This document shows, piece by piece, positions 41,665 through 51,216 of a stretch of DNA of 64,000 nt. How positions within the stretch are numbered: the first letter of the stretch is position 1; each line of letters opens with the position of its first letter. Source of the DNA: Lachnospiraceae bacterium. Lineage in GTDB: Bacteria > Bacillota > Clostridia > Lachnospirales > Lachnospiraceae. The notes under the pieces are model-generated. The model saw only the letters and a list, made by a program, of their open reading frames with translations. It made no database searches and was not told the origin of the DNA. Location: positions 1 through 64,000 of the forward strand of contig JAGKTQ010000002.1 of the NCBI GenBank assembly GCA_021153325.1. Direction: 5' to 3'. The position numbers were made by a program, and so were the translations under genes.

Positions 41665-43044
41665 TTATTTTTTTAGCAAATTTTCTCCGATTTTAAGCAC
41701 ATCTCCGGCGCCCATAGTTATCAACAGGTCCCCGTTGATACAATTTTCTAATAAAAATTTTTCAATTTCATCAAAAGAAGGGAAATAGAAACATTCATGA
41801 CCGAGTTTTTCTATTTCAGCTTTTAAAGATTTGGAACTGATCCCTAATGTGTCGGTTTCACGTGCAGCGTAGATGTCAGCCAAAACAACATGGTCTGCAA
41901 GACTGAGAGCCTGTGCAAATTCCGTAAGGAAGGCTTTTGTCCGGGAATAAGTGTGTGGCTGGAAGACACACCAAATAGAATTATGAGGATAATTTTTTGC
42001 TGCGGACAAAGTTGCAGTAATTTCTGTAGGATGATGTGCATAATCATCTATTATAGTAACACCATGTAAGGAACCCTTATATTCAAAGCGTCTGTTCGTT
42101 CCTGTAAAATGTGCAAGGGCATAAGAAATATCTTTATCTTCCAGTCCTAAAAGGTCAGCGATCGCAATGGCAGCCAGTGCATTGGAAACGTTGTGGATTC
42201 CCGGAACTGCAAGAGAGAAGGTTCTCTCGGTATTCTTATCGCACTTCAAGGTAAAAGTTGGGTGTCCAAATTCATCATAGGATATATTTTCAGCATGATA
42301 ATCACAGGAAGGAGAAGCACCATAAGTAATGATATGGCATGCAAGTCCGTCGATGATCTCCTGGTAATTATCAATATCACTATTAATGATCAAAGTACCA
42401 TCTGCCGGCAAAAGTTCAGCAAAGGCACGGAAAGATTGACGAATATCATTTATATCTTTAAAAAAGTCTAAATGATCTTCTTCAATATTAAGGATAATTC
42501 CGATTTTGGGGAAAAAGCTTAAAAAACTATTGGTATATTCACATGCTTCTGTTACAAAATATTCGGATTTTCCAACACGGATATTTCCTTCTATGGACTT
42601 TAAGATACCACCGATGGATAAAGTAGGGTCGGTATCTGCACGGAGCAGAATTTCTGAAATCATGGAGGTGGTAGTTGTTTTACCATGCGTTCCGCTTATT
42701 GCGATAGGCATCTTGTAATTTTTCATGATTTGGCCTAAAAGCTCTGCACGTGAAAGAGAAGGAATATTGAGCTTTTGCATGGCAACATATTCCGGATTAT
42801 CAGGATGGATTGCACTTGTATATACAACGAGGTCGATATCCTGCGTGATATTTTCTTCCTTTTGTCCGATAAAAATGTGCGCTCCCTTTTTCTCAAGAGA
42901 GTCAGTTAATGCGGACTGGTGGGCATCGGAACCGGACACTTTAAAATTTTCCGTGATAAGTATTTCGGCAAGACCACTCATACTGATGCCGCCGATACCA
43001 ATAAAATATATGTGTATTGGATGATTAAAATCTATTTGATACAT
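41665..43044 (-). CDS. murC: UDP-N-acetylmuramate--L-alanine ligase
   Basis: 459-residue cytoplasmic ligase adding L-Ala to UDP-MurNAc in peptidoglycan synthesis. Motifs: N-terminal IHIYFIGIGGISMSGLAEIL, the ATP loop AISGTHGKTTTTSMI, EACEYTNSFL, DDYAHHPTEI and FQPHTYSRTKAF. The ATG at 43044 is seven bases after AAAGGTAGG; an in-frame TTG at 43050 is too close to it. Its stop is adjacent to the DnaA-box cluster. Full length. Confidence 0.96.
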   Translation of the reverse strand: MYQIDFNHPIHIYFIGIGGISMSGLAEILITENFKVSGSDAHQSALTDSLEKKGAHIFIGQKEENITQDIDLVVYTSAIHPDNPEYVAMQKLNIPSLSRAELLGQIMKNYKMPIAISGTHGKTTTTSMISEILLRADTDPTLSIGGILKSIEGNIRVGKSEYFVTEACEYTNSFLSFFPKIGIILNIEEDHLDFFKDINDIRQSFRAFAELLPADGTLIINSDIDNYQEIIDGLACHIITYGASPSCDYHAENISYDEFGHPTFTLKCDKNTERTFSLAVPGIHNVSNALAAIAIADLLGLEDKDISYALAHFTGTNRRFEYKGSLHGVTIIDDYAHHPTEITATLSAAKNYPHNSIWCVFQPHTYSRTKAFLTEFAQALSLADHVVLADIYAARETDTLGISSKSLKAEIEKLGHECFYFPSFDEIEKFLLENCINGDLLITMGAGDVLKIGENLLKK

Positions 43045-43303
43045 TTTCAAACCTACCTTTATAAATTAATCCTTCCCCTGTATTATACGCATTATACAAA
43101 TAAAAAACAACGAGGAAAGAGCGAAAAATGATTTTTTCGACGAGTCAGCATAATTAACGAATTTAAATAGAAGAATTTGTCGATTTTGTTGACAAAAAGA
43201 ATGTGAAAAAAGGAATTGAATGGAATATAAGTAAAATTTGGGAAAAGAAGTGGAAAAAATATACAAAAAAAGAATCATTAATTCAAATTTTTTGTCGTAA
43301 ATA

Positions 43304-43332
43304 TTCACTTTCTGAACGCGGTGTGTTATACT
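43304..43332 (+). promoter_or_regulatory. Promoter of glgC-glgD
   Basis: TTCACT (43304-43309), 17 bp, TATACT (43327-43332), about 50 bp before glgC. The remainder of 43051-43300 is AT-rich and must hold the divergent murC promoter, which I cannot pinpoint. Confidence 0.55.
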
Positions 43333-43382
43333 GAACATACACAGATTCCGTATGTGTAGGAAGACTAGAACGAGGTGATGAC

Positions 43383-44651
43383 ATGATAAAGAAAGAAATG
43401 ATTGCCATGTTACTTGCCGGAGGTCAAGGAAGCAGATTAGGGGTGCTGACTTCCAAAGTTGCAAAACCGGCAGTTTCTTTTGGCGGAAAGTACAGAATTA
43501 TTGACTTCCCATTGAGCAATTGTATTAATTCGGGAATTGATACCGTAGGTGTGCTGACACAGTATCAGCCATTGCGATTAAATACTCATATTGGTATTGG
43601 TATTCCATGGGATTTAGACCGTAATATTGGAGGGGTTACGGTACTTCCACCTTATGAAAAGAGTGGCGGAAGCGAGTGGTATTCAGGAACAGCTAATGCC
43701 ATTTATCAGAACTTAGCTTATATGGAAAGCTATAATCCAGAATATGTGCTTATTTTGTCAGGTGACCATATTTATAAAATGGATTATGAAGTAATGTTAG
43801 ATTTCCATAAGGCAAATAATGCGGATGTTACTATTGCCGTAATGCCTGTTCCAATCGAGGAAGCAAGCCGTTTTGGTGTAGTAATTGCAGACGAAAATAA
43901 AAAGATCACAGAATTTGAAGAGAAACCGGAAAAACCTAGAAGCAATCTCGCTTCTATGGGAATTTATATCTTTTCATGGAAAGTGTTACGGGACGCACTG
44001 ATTGCCATGAAAGATCAATCAGGATTGGATTTCGGAAAGCATGTCATTCCTTATTGCCACGAAAATGGAAAACCGATTTACGCGTACGAGTTTAATGGTT
44101 ATTGGAAAGATGTAGGAACCTTAAGTTCTTATTGGGAAGCAAATATGGAGCTTATTGATCTTGTTCCTGAATTTAACCTTTACGAAGAATATTGGAAGAT
44201 ATATACAAAGAGTGAGATTCTGCCACCACAATACATATCCAGCGATAGTAAGATAGAGAAAAGTATCATAGGCGAAGGCTCTGAGATTTATGGGGTGGTA
44301 TATAATTCCATTATCGGATGTGGCGTAGTGATCGGAAAAGGTACAGTCGTAAGAGATTCTATTATTATGAATTATTCTACAATTGGTGAGGACTGTCAGA
44401 TCAATAAAGCGATCATTGCAGAAAATGTAAACATTGCAAATAATGTTGTGACCGGAGAAGGCGAAGAAGTACCGAATGAAAAGGCAGCCCATATTTATAC
44501 AGATGGACTTGTAACGATTGGTGAAAAGAGTGAAATTCCGGCAAATGTTAAAATTGGAAAAAATACGGTTATTTTCGGCAGCACTGAAATCGGAGATTAT
44601 CCGGATTCTTATCTCATGAGCGGAAAAGCGTTAATTAAGGCAGGTGAATGA
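43383..44651 (+). CDS. glgC: Glucose-1-phosphate adenylyltransferase, catalytic subunit
   Basis: 422-residue enzyme making ADP-glucose for glycogen synthesis. N-terminal nucleotide loop LLAGGQGSRLGVLTSKVAKPAV, the WYSGTANAIYQNL and LILSGDHIYKMDY motifs, FEEKPEKPRSNLASMGIY, and a left-handed beta-helix C-terminus. The catalytic aspartate context is intact. GAGGTG precedes the ATG. It is followed one base later by glgD. Confidence 0.95.
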   Translation: MIKKEMIAMLLAGGQGSRLGVLTSKVAKPAVSFGGKYRIIDFPLSNCINSGIDTVGVLTQYQPLRLNTHIGIGIPWDLDRNIGGVTVLPPYEKSGGSEWYSGTANAIYQNLAYMESYNPEYVLILSGDHIYKMDYEVMLDFHKANNADVTIAVMPVPIEEASRFGVVIADENKKITEFEEKPEKPRSNLASMGIYIFSWKVLRDALIAMKDQSGLDFGKHVIPYCHENGKPIYAYEFNGYWKDVGTLSSYWEANMELIDLVPEFNLYEEYWKIYTKSEILPPQYISSDSKIEKSIIGEGSEIYGVVYNSIIGCGVVIGKGTVVRDSIIMNYSTIGEDCQINKAIIAENVNIANNVVTGEGEEVPNEKAAHIYTDGLVTIGEKSEIPANVKIGKNTVIFGSTEIGDYPDSYLMSGKALIKAGE

Positions 44652-44652
44652 T

Positions 44653-45771
44653 ATGAGAGCAATAGGAATTATTTTAGCAGGTGGCAACAACCATAGAATG
44701 AAAGAGCTTGCCCAGAAGAGAGCGGTTGGTGCGATGCCGATTGCGGGCAGTTATCGAAGCATTGACTTTGCGCTTAGTAATATGTCTAATTCACATATTC
44801 AGAAAGTCGGTGTTTTCACACAATATAATGCGAGAAGCCTGAATGAACATTTGAGTTCTTCCAAATGGTGGGATTTCGGTAGAAAGCAGGGCGGTTTATT
44901 TGTATTTACTCCTGCTGTTACTGCAGAAGGCAGTTTTTGGTATCGTGGAACAGCAGATGCTCTTTATCAGAATTTGTCTTTCTTGAAGAACAGTCATGAG
45001 CCATATGTAGTCATCGCTTCTGCGGACTGCGTATATAAAATGGATTTTAATGCAGTATTAGAGTATCACATCGCAAAGAAAGCGGATATTACTGTTGTAT
45101 GTAAGGAAATGCCTCAGGGAGTCAGTGTAGAACGCTTTGGTACGGTGAAAATGAATGAAGACAGCCGTATTGAAGAATTTGAAGAAAAACCGATTATGGC
45201 AAAATCCAATACGATTTCTTGTGGTATTTATGTTATCAGAAGAAGACAGTTGATTGAAATGGTAGAAAGATGTGCAGAAGAAGGCAGATACGATTTCGTT
45301 AATGATATTTTAATCCGCTATAAAAATGTGAAACGTATCTATGGTTACAAGATTAAAGATTATTGGCGTAACATTGCGACTGTTCAGGATTATTATGATA
45401 CAAACATGGATTTCTTAAAACCGGAGATCAGAGATTATTTCTTTAAACAGTATCCAGATGTTTATTCTAAGGTGGATGATCTGCCGCCAGCAAAATATAA
45501 CATTGGTGCGGAAGTAAAGAACAGCCTTGTTTCAAGTGGATGTATCGTTAACGGTAAAGTGGAAAATTCCGTTATATTTAAAGAATCCTTTATTGGTAAC
45601 AACTGTACGATCAAAAATTCTATTATTTTGAATGATGTATATATTGGGGATAATACTTACATCGAAAACTGTATCGTAGAGAGCCGTGATACGATTCCGG
45701 CAAATTCCTATCATAAAGGAGAAAATGGTATTGAGATAGTTATAGAGCGGAACGCACGATATGTTCTATAA
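44653..45771 (+). CDS. glgD: GlgD, regulatory-type ADP-glucose pyrophosphorylase subunit
   Basis: 372-residue paralogue of GlgC that in Firmicutes forms a more active GlgC-GlgD complex. N-terminal IGIILAGGNNHRMKELAQKRAVGAMPIAG departs from the GlgC loop, and the ADCVYKMDF stretch lacks residues of the catalytic site, consistent with a non-catalytic partner. The start at 44653 is one base after the glgC stop, with AGGCAGGTG inside glgC as ribosome-binding site, so translation is coupled. Confidence 0.93.
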   Translation: MRAIGIILAGGNNHRMKELAQKRAVGAMPIAGSYRSIDFALSNMSNSHIQKVGVFTQYNARSLNEHLSSSKWWDFGRKQGGLFVFTPAVTAEGSFWYRGTADALYQNLSFLKNSHEPYVVIASADCVYKMDFNAVLEYHIAKKADITVVCKEMPQGVSVERFGTVKMNEDSRIEEFEEKPIMAKSNTISCGIYVIRRRQLIEMVERCAEEGRYDFVNDILIRYKNVKRIYGYKIKDYWRNIATVQDYYDTNMDFLKPEIRDYFFKQYPDVYSKVDDLPPAKYNIGAEVKNSLVSSGCIVNGKVENSVIFKESFIGNNCTIKNSIILNDVYIGDNTYIENCIVESRDTIPANSYHKGENGIEIVIERNARYVL

Positions 45772-45819
45772 ATATAAAACTGAATCGGGATAGCATAATG
45801 ACAGACAGGGGGACACAAA

Positions 45820-46095
45820 ATGAAAATTACAGATGTTAGAGTGCGCAAGATTACAAAAGAAGGAAAAATGAAAGCAATCGTTTCAATTACAATTGATGAT
45901 GAATTTGTAGTTCATGATATTAAAGTAATTGAAGGCGAAAAGGGATTGTTTATTGCAATGCCTAGTAAAAAGGCAACGGATGGAGAGTACAGAGATATAG
46001 CTCATCCAATTAATTCCGCAACAAGAGAAAATATTCAGAGTATTATTTTAGAAAGCTATGAGAAAGCTCTTTTGGAGCCGGAAGAAGCAGAATAA
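45820..46095 (+). CDS. spoVG: Septation protein SpoVG
   Basis: 91-residue RNA/DNA-binding regulator of cell division and sporulation. Diagnostic MKITDVRVRKI, MKAIVSITIDDEFVVHDIKVIEG, GLFIAMPSKK, DIAHPINSATRE. CAGGGGGA precedes the ATG. It has its own terminator; no close promoter is obvious, so it may be expressed partly from glgCD. Confidence 0.97.
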   Translation: MKITDVRVRKITKEGKMKAIVSITIDDEFVVHDIKVIEGEKGLFIAMPSKKATDGEYRDIAHPINSATRENIQSIILESYEKALLEPEEAE

Positions 46096-46108
46096 AATTT
46101 GCAAGGTT

Positions 46109-46145
46109 GAACGAGGGATGTCAATTGACATCCCTCGTTTTTGTT
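46109..46145 (+). terminator. Terminator of spoVG
   Basis: A perfect 14-bp palindrome (46111-46124/46125-46138, loop formed from its centre) with a T-rich tail TTTTTG. Confidence 0.92.
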
Positions 46146-46189
46146 GATAGGATTGGAACAGATGATATGAGAAATGACGGAGGATTAAG

Positions 46190-46765
46190 ATGTACATTAT
46201 TGTTGGACTTGGAAACCCTACAAATGAATATAAAAATACAAGACATAATGTAGGTTTTAGTGTGATAGATGCTATTGCAGAGAAATACGATATATCAGTT
46301 CTGGAAAAAAAGCATAAGGCATTGATTGGAAAAGGATTTATTGACGGACAGAAAGTTATATTGGCAAAGCCATTAACATATATGAATTTAAGTGGAGAAA
46401 GTGTAAGAGAGCTGGTAGACTATTACAAGATTGATGAAAAAGAGGAATTGATCGTAATTTATGATGACATCAGCTTGGATGTGGGACAGCTTAGAATACG
46501 AAAAAAAGGAAGTGCCGGAGGACATAACGGCATTAAAAATATTATCGCCCATTTGGGACATGATACTTTCATGCGTATTAAAATGGGAGTTGGAGAAAAG
46601 CCTAAAGGCTATGATCTGGCAGACTATGTACTGGGTCATTTTAGTGAAGCAGAACGCAAAATTATGAGTGAGAGTGCTGAGAAGGCATCTGATGCGGTCA
46701 AGGTTATGATGAATGAGAGCGCAGATGCGGCAATGAACCTTTATAATAAAAAGGTAAGCAGTTAA
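46190..46765 (+). CDS. pth: Peptidyl-tRNA hydrolase
   Basis: 191-residue enzyme releasing tRNA from prematurely ended peptides. Motifs: MYIIVGLGNPTNEYKNTRHNVGF, KPLTYMNLSG, YDDISLDVGQLRIRKKGSAGGHNGIKNI, and the catalytic histidine in TRHN. CGGAGG precedes the ATG. It lies 23 bp upstream of mfd, the conserved pth-mfd order. Confidence 0.96.
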   Translation: MYIIVGLGNPTNEYKNTRHNVGFSVIDAIAEKYDISVLEKKHKALIGKGFIDGQKVILAKPLTYMNLSGESVRELVDYYKIDEKEELIVIYDDISLDVGQLRIRKKGSAGGHNGIKNIIAHLGHDTFMRIKMGVGEKPKGYDLADYVLGHFSEAERKIMSESAEKASDAVKVMMNESADAAMNLYNKKVSS

Positions 46766-46788
46766 TATAGTAGAAATGAGGGTAAGAC

Positions 46789-49700
46789 ATGCGTGCTTTA
46801 ACAGCCCCGTTGCAGGAACTTGGGGCATATGAAGAGATGAAAAAGGCACTGGAAAAAGGTACAGCAAATATTTCAGTGACGGGTTGCGTGGATTCGCAAA
46901 AACTCCATATGATTTATGGCTTGAGCGATGGTTTTCGATACAAAATCATCGTTACTTATAGTGACTTAAAGGCAAAAGAATTGTATGAGGATTATAAATT
47001 TTATGACAGGAATGTCAGATTGTATCCAGCAAAGGATCTGATTTTTTATCAGGCTGATATCCATGGCAATCAGCTTGTGACGGAACGTATCAAATGTTTA
47101 AAAAGAATTATAGAAAATCGTCCTATGACGATCATTACTACCTTTTCAGCGCTGATGACACCACAGGTTCCATTAGAAGTGCTTGAAAAAAATGTAATAC
47201 GCATAAGTAAAGGTGGAGAAGTGGACGAAAAGCAACTGGCAAAGCAGCTTGTTGCGATGGGCTATGAAAAAAATTATCAGGTGGAGGCACCGGGGCAGTT
47301 TTCTATTCGTGGCGGTATTGTAGATATTTTTGATCTGACCGAAGAGAATCCATACCGAATCGAGCTGTGGGGCGAGGAAGTGGATTCTATTAGAAGCTTT
47401 GATATTTTGAGCCAGCGTTCTATTGAGAAATTGGAATCCATCACTATTTATCCAGCAACAGAACTGATATTGAATGATCAGGAACTGAAAAAGGGTATGG
47501 AGAAGATAGAAAAGGAAGCGAAAGAATGTGAAGAGACTCTTCGGAAGCAGTTCAAGACCGAAGAAGCTGCACGAATCCATTCCCAGATCAAGGAATTAAA
47601 GGAGCAGATATTTGAGTTTCAGTCTATTGTAAATCTGGAAAGCTATATTCACTATTTCTTTAAAGAAACAGCTTCTTTTTTGGATATATTTAAAGAGAAG
47701 AAAAGTTGTATTTTTATTGATGAGCCGGTGAGAGTTGGAGAACATGCAGAGGCTGTTGAACTGGAATTTAAAGACAGCATGATACATCGTTTGGAAAAAG
47801 GTTACATTTTACCAAGGCAGATGGAGCTTCTTTATACAAGAGAGATGATCGTTTCTAAAATGGCAAATAGGAACGTGGTAAGTATTTCCATGCTGGACAT
47901 GAAAAATCCGATCATAAAAGCGGATAAAAAATATGGAATCGATGCCAAAAGCATGGCTTCTTATAATAACAGCTTTGAAGAGCTGGTAAAGGATTTGAAG
48001 CGGTACAAAAAGAACGGGTATCGTATTCTTTTATTATCCGGTTCCAGAACGAGAGCACAGAGAATTGCGGAAGACTTACGGGAGCAGGAGCTGACTGCAT
48101 TTTATACAGAAAATCCGGACAGAGAGATCGCGCCGGGTGAGATCATGACGTATTACGGCAGAGTTTTAAAAGGATTTGAGTATCCAATGTTAAAATTTGC
48201 CGTGATTGCGGAAAGTGATATTTTTGGTGTCGAGAAGAAGAAAAAGAAGAAAAAGAAAACCTACGAGGGACAGAAAATCAATGATTTTGCGGAACTGAAG
48301 GTAGGGGATTATGTCGTTCATGAAAATCATGGACTTGGTATTTATAAAGGCATTGAAAAGGTAGAGGTGGAAAAGGTAGTTAAGGATTACATTAAGATAG
48401 AGTACCGGGATGGCGGGAATCTGTACATTCTTGCGACAGGTCTTGATGTGATACAAAAGTATGCTTCTGCGGATGCCAAGAAACCGAAATTAAATAAACT
48501 AGGTACGCAGGAATGGAATAAAACAAAGACCAAAGTCCGAGGTGCTGTTGGGGAAGTTGCCAAAGATCTGGTAGAGCTTTACGCTATCCGTCAGCAGAAG
48601 GAAGGCTTTGCTTATGGCAAGGATACAGTATGGCAGCGGGAATTTGAAGAAATGTTTCCTTTTGAAGAAACAGAAGATCAGTTAAGTACCATTGAGGCTA
48701 CCAAGCAGGATATGGAAAGTACGAAGATCATGGATAGACTTATCTGTGGTGATGTTGGTTATGGCAAGACCGAAATTGCGATTCGTGCTGCATTTAAGGC
48801 AGTGCAGGAAGGCAAGCAGGTAGTCTTTTTAGTACCGACTACGATTCTTGCACAGCAGCACTATAATACGTTTACGCAGCGTATGAAGGAATTTCCGGTA
48901 AGGGTGGATCTGCTTTCCCGTTTTCGTACTTCTGCGGAGCAGAAAAAGACCGTAGAAGATTTGAAAAAAGGTTTGGTCGATATTGTTATCGGTACACATA
49001 GGGTTTTGTCAAAAGATGTAGAATACAAAGATTTGGGACTGCTGATCATTGATGAGGAACAGCGTTTTGGTGTTACACATAAAGAAAAGATCAAAAAGCT
49101 GAAGGATAATATTGATGTGCTCACTTTGACGGCTACACCAATTCCAAGAACACTTCATATGAGTCTGATCGGAATCCGTGATATGAGTGTATTGGAGGAA
49201 GCGCCAAACGATCGTATGCCGATTCAGACGTATGTTATGGAATACAACGAAGAAATGGTGCGAGAGGCAATTGTAAGGGAGCTTTCCAGAAATGGTCAGG
49301 TGTATTATGTATATAATCGAGTTAACAATATCGCTGATATTGCAGCAAGAGTGCAGAGTCTTGTACCAGAAGCCAATGTAGCCTTTGCACACGGGCAGAT
49401 GAAGGAGCATGAATTGGAACGGATCATGTACGATTTCATCAATGGTGAAATTGATGTACTTGTTTCCACAACGATCATTGAAACCGGTCTGGATATTTCC
49501 AATGCCAATACGATGATTATCCACGATTCTGACAATATGGGGCTTTCTCAGCTTTATCAGCTCAGAGGACGTGTAGGACGTTCCAATCGAAATGCTTATG
49601 CGTTCCTGATGTATAAGAGAGATAAAATGCTGAAAGAAGTAGCCGAAAAAAGATTGCAGGCAATTAAGGAGTTCACCGACCTTGGAAGTGGTTTTAAAAT

Positions 49701-50316
49701 TGCTATGCGTGATCTGGAAATCCGTGGAGCAGGAAATCTCCTTGGACAGAAGCAGCATGGACATATGGAAGCAGTCGGTTATGACCTGTATTGCAAGATG
49801 TTGAATGAGGCTGTAAAAAACCTAAAGGGAATTACAACGATAGAAGATTTTAATACAACGATAGATTTGGATGTAGATGCTTATATTCCCCCTTCCTATA
49901 TTGTCAATGAGGTGCAGAAGCTGGATATTTACAAACGTATTGCAGGCATTGAAAATAAAGCTGAGAGTGAGGATATGAGGGAAGAGCTGTTGGATCGTTT
50001 CGGGGAAATACCAAAGTCCGTAGACAATCTGCTTCGTATTGCGTTGATCCGTGTGAAAGCACATAAACTTTATATGGCGGAAGTAAAAGGGCGCAATGAG
50101 GAAATTAAATTTATATTCCATGAAAAAGCCCAGATAAAAGTGGAACAGATTCCGGCTATGTTAGCGCAGTATGAAAAGAAATTGAGTTTTAGTCCAAAGG
50201 GAGTGCCAAGTTTTGTCTATCGTTACAAAAAGTATGGTGTGGTAGAGAAAGATGCTGAGAGGCTTTTGGAGTTGACAGAAAGTATTTTAGAAGACATGGA
50301 GAACGTACTTTCATAA
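46789..50316 (+). CDS. mfd: Transcription-repair coupling factor
   Basis: 1175-residue translocase that removes stalled RNA polymerase and recruits UvrA. N-terminal UvrB-like module (residues ~25-350), RNA-polymerase-interacting domain (~500-570, FAELKVGDYVVHENHGLGIYKGI), SF2 translocase with Walker A CGDVGYGKTEIA and DEEQRFGV box, and the TRG motif region (LEIRGAGNLLGQKQHGHM). A run of seven to nine lysines sits just before the polymerase-interacting domain. GAGGG precedes the ATG. Full length. Confidence 0.96.
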   Translation: MRALTAPLQELGAYEEMKKALEKGTANISVTGCVDSQKLHMIYGLSDGFRYKIIVTYSDLKAKELYEDYKFYDRNVRLYPAKDLIFYQADIHGNQLVTERIKCLKRIIENRPMTIITTFSALMTPQVPLEVLEKNVIRISKGGEVDEKQLAKQLVAMGYEKNYQVEAPGQFSIRGGIVDIFDLTEENPYRIELWGEEVDSIRSFDILSQRSIEKLESITIYPATELILNDQELKKGMEKIEKEAKECEETLRKQFKTEEAARIHSQIKELKEQIFEFQSIVNLESYIHYFFKETASFLDIFKEKKSCIFIDEPVRVGEHAEAVELEFKDSMIHRLEKGYILPRQMELLYTREMIVSKMANRNVVSISMLDMKNPIIKADKKYGIDAKSMASYNNSFEELVKDLKRYKKNGYRILLLSGSRTRAQRIAEDLREQELTAFYTENPDREIAPGEIMTYYGRVLKGFEYPMLKFAVIAESDIFGVEKKKKKKKKTYEGQKINDFAELKVGDYVVHENHGLGIYKGIEKVEVEKVVKDYIKIEYRDGGNLYILATGLDVIQKYASADAKKPKLNKLGTQEWNKTKTKVRGAVGEVAKDLVELYAIRQQKEGFAYGKDTVWQREFEEMFPFEETEDQLSTIEATKQDMESTKIMDRLICGDVGYGKTEIAIRAAFKAVQEGKQVVFLVPTTILAQQHYNTFTQRMKEFPVRVDLLSRFRTSAEQKKTVEDLKKGLVDIVIGTHRVLSKDVEYKDLGLLIIDEEQRFGVTHKEKIKKLKDNIDVLTLTATPIPRTLHMSLIGIRDMSVLEEAPNDRMPIQTYVMEYNEEMVREAIVRELSRNGQVYYVYNRVNNIADIAARVQSLVPEANVAFAHGQMKEHELERIMYDFINGEIDVLVSTTIIETGLDISNANTMIIHDSDNMGLSQLYQLRGRVGRSNRNAYAFLMYKRDKMLKEVAEKRLQAIKEFTDLGSGFKIAMRDLEIRGAGNLLGQKQHGHMEAVGYDLYCKMLNEAVKNLKGITTIEDFNTTIDLDVDAYIPPSYIVNEVQKLDIYKRIAGIENKAESEDMREELLDRFGEIPKSVDNLLRIALIRVKAHKLYMAEVKGRNEEIKFIFHEKAQIKVEQIPAMLAQYEKKLSFSPKGVPSFVYRYKKYGVVEKDAERLLELTESILEDMENVLS

Positions 50317-50344
50317 AATGATAAAGAAAAAATAAATAAGTCCG

Positions 50345-50411
50345 TTTTAATGGACATATAAAATGTTACCTTCTAATCAGAACAAAGCAATTCATTCTGA
50401 AAGGAAGGTAA
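50345..50411 (+). promoter_or_regulatory. Promoter and RBS-sequestering leader of the 37-residue gene
   Basis: A block TTTTAAT-N5-TATAAAATG (50345-50365) is followed at once by TTACCTTC (50366-50373), complementary to GAAGGTAA (50404-50411), with an inner 6-bp pair TCAGAA/TTCTGA (50377-50382/50395-50400). The 3' arm contains the GGAAGG ribosome-binding site (50403-50408), so folding would hide it. The same block and layout precede spoVT. Confidence 0.65.
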
Positions 50412-50416
50412 TTTTT

Positions 50417-50530
50417 ATGAAAGGTTATCATGTTGAAAGTGGTTATATGGGTTATGTAGAAAATAAATATATGTTATTTGCCTGTGAGGAGGACTACATG
50501 GATTACATTTCGTCCTCCAGCATACGATAG
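50417..50530 (+). CDS. 37-residue small protein
   Basis: A short open frame with a strong ribosome-binding site (AAGGAAGG, 8 bases upstream): MKGYHVESGYMGYVENKYM then LFACEEDYMDYISSSSIR. The pattern of a G/Y-rich start, YM-L-FA and E-DY-Y resembles small proteins I associate with Lachnospiraceae, of unknown function; the association is from memory and unverified. It runs 28 bases into the end of the convergent kdpE-like gene. Its leader can fold over the ribosome-binding site. Confidence 0.65.
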   Translation: MKGYHVESGYMGYVENKYMLFACEEDYMDYISSSSIR

Positions 50531-51216
50531 CCGATACCAATTTCCGTAAATACATATTTGGGTTCTGCAGGATTTTCTTCGATCTTACGGCGGATATTAG
50601 CCATATTTACCCGTAAGATCTGGTTGTTGCTGTCATCGGCATAGGGACCCCAGATTTCTCCTATAATATAAGAATAAGTCAATACGCGTCCTGAATTTTT
50701 AGCAAGCAGGGAGAGCAGTTTATACTCAATCTGTGTTAAATGGATCTCTGTTCCATTTAAAGAAACGATACGTTTTTCAAAATCAAGCACTAATCCATGT
50801 GAATGATAAGGTCTCGTATTCAATGGATTTCCGATCGTCATACGGTTGCTATGGCGAATGGAAGTACGAATACGCGCCAAAAGCTCTGAGGTTCCAAAAG
50901 GTTTTGTGATATAGTCGTCTGCACCGGCATCCAGTGCCAGAACTTTTTCGTGTTCCTGCGTTCTTGCAGAAATGACAATAATAGGAATACTGGACCAGGT
51001 TCGGATACTTTTGATGACTTCCATACCATCAATATCAGGAAGTCCAAGATCAAGCAGGATAATATTCGGACATTGGGAAGTAATTAAGCTTAGACCATCA
51101 TTGCCATTGTGTGCAATAGTCAGCTTATAATCCGAGGTTTTTAAAGCAGTTGCAATAAAGTTGCAAATATTCATTTCGTCTTCTATTAATATAATTGAAA
51201 TTTTAGGATGCATCAT
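50503..51216 (-). CDS. OmpR-family response regulator, KdpE-like
   Basis: 237-residue regulator. Receiver domain (residues ~6-120) with phospho-acceptor D56 in NIILLDLGLPDIDG and K in DDYITKPFG; C-terminal winged helix (~140-232, IHLTQIEYKLLSLLAKNSGRVLTYSYIIGEIWGP). The RVNMANIRRKIEENPAEPKYV ending is KdpE-like. The ATG at 51216 is six bases after AGGAGG; the longer open frame runs into the kinase gene. It overlaps the kinase by 14 bp. No kdpFABC transporter is nearby. Confidence 0.85.
   Translation of the reverse strand: MMHPKISIILIEDEMNICNFIATALKTSDYKLTIAHNGNDGLSLITSQCPNIILLDLGLPDIDGMEVIKSIRTWSSIPIIVISARTQEHEKVLALDAGADDYITKPFGTSELLARIRTSIRHSNRMTIGNPLNTRPYHSHGLVLDFEKRIVSLNGTEIHLTQIEYKLLSLLAKNSGRVLTYSYIIGEIWGPYADDSNNQILRVNMANIRRKIEENPAEPKYVFTEIGIGYRMLEDEM

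Noticed and set aside
49009..49764. Long minus-strand open frame (251 codons) opposite mfd
   Set aside because: Lies entirely opposite conserved mfd codons, with no ribosome-binding site and no recognisable domain.
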